Under the pieces are notes generated by a model. The model did no database searches and was not told the DNA's origin. It saw only the letters and a list, made by a program, of their open reading frames with translations. The position numbers and the translations under genes are program-made. Shown here one piece after another: positions 6,236 through 6,385 of a DNA stretch of 6,385 nt (the stretch's first letter is position 1; every line of letters starts with the position of its first letter). This stretch comes from an uncultured Prevotellaceae bacterium (GTDB lineage: Bacteria; Bacteroidota; Bacteroidia; Bacteroidales; Bacteroidaceae): NCBI GenBank assembly GCA_945827465.1, contig CALZOH010000183.1:1-6385 (forward strand). The letters are read 5' to 3'.

Positions 6236-6385
6236 TCACTCAAGCGTGCGGGCGTTTGCGGAACTTTCCGCAAGCTCACTCAAACGTGTGGGCGTTTGCG
6301 GAACTTTCCGCAAGCTCACTCAAGCGTGCGGGCGTTTGCGGAACTTTCCGCAAGTTTCTCGCAAGTGTGCGGGGCGTTTGCGGAA
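6216..6385. repeat. Tandem 40-bp repeat array with an 18-bp palindrome in each unit
   Basis: Four full units and the start of a fifth lie head to tail: 6216-6255, 6256-6295, 6296-6335, 6336-6377 and 6378-6385, where the window ends. Units 1 and 3 are identical. Unit 2 differs by two G/C-to-A/T changes in its second half. Unit 4 is diverged in its second half and is 42 bp long. Every complete unit begins with the unchanged palindrome TTGCGGAACTTTCCGCAA (8-bp arms, 2-nt centre), and the fifth begins TTGCGGAA. The linkers (CTCACTCAAGCGTGCGGGCG-like) are nearly identical, so this is not a CRISPR. The period is not a multiple of three, so a coding origin is unlikely. Function is unknown; a protein-binding array, a REP-like element or a replication-slippage product are all possible. 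Confidence 0.92.

Noticed and set aside
6216..6385. CRISPR array
   Set aside because: The sequence between palindromes is nearly identical from unit to unit, so there are no unique spacers, and no cas gene is seen.
6199..6385. Repeat array as a coding region: the plus strand has no stop codon through the repeats
   Set aside because: The 40-bp period shifts frame in each unit, there is no ATG, and the openness follows from the GC-rich unit simply lacking stop triplets. The minus strand is closed by TGA triplets in every unit.
1..6385. Defence, toxin-antitoxin, mobile-element or biosynthetic system
   Set aside because: All five genes are explained by housekeeping tRNA functions or a glycan-degradation operon. 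No transposase, integrase, nuclease or terminal inverted repeats were found.

Overview
The window looks like chromosomal DNA from a GC-rich member of the Bacteroidales, probably Prevotellaceae or a close relative (a guess from protein style, not a taxonomic placement). The evidence is: Bacteroidetes-type promoters (TTTG at -33, TAnnTTTG at -7) with no clear Shine-Dalgarno sites; a secreted family 2 glycoside hydrolase with the long C-terminal extension common in Bacteroides and Prevotella; a small SPII lipoprotein; and a tRNA gene with no encoded CCA end.

Layout, left to right. Positions 72-1442 (minus) encode TilS, the tRNA(Ile2) lysidine synthase. A gap of about 100 bp holds back-to-back promoters for tilS (minus) and a tRNA-Cys(GCA) gene (plus, 1549-1619). 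A perfect 16-bp hairpin (1625-1659) then separates the tRNA from the end of a convergent minus-strand operon. That operon is read right to left: a 134-residue lipoprotein (4149-4553), then, after 10 bp, a secreted beta-galactosidase-like GH2 enzyme (1685-4138). A compact 70-bp divergent intergenic region, built around an imperfect palindrome carrying two identical -7 boxes in opposite orientation, separates this operon from cca on the plus strand (4624-6066). The last ~320 bp are non-coding: about 145 bp without recognisable features, then a tandem array of 40-bp repeats, each with an 18-bp palindrome, which runs off the end of the window.

Three of the five genes act in tRNA supply: tilS (anticodon modification), tRNA-Cys, and cca, which must add the 3' CCA that this tRNA gene lacks. 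The GH2/lipoprotein pair is an envelope and glycan-degradation unit with no SusC/SusD, sensor or transporter beside it. I found no convincing new multi-gene system. The items most worth a second look are the palindromic 40-bp array at the right edge and the overlapping symmetric promoters between the lipoprotein operon and cca.
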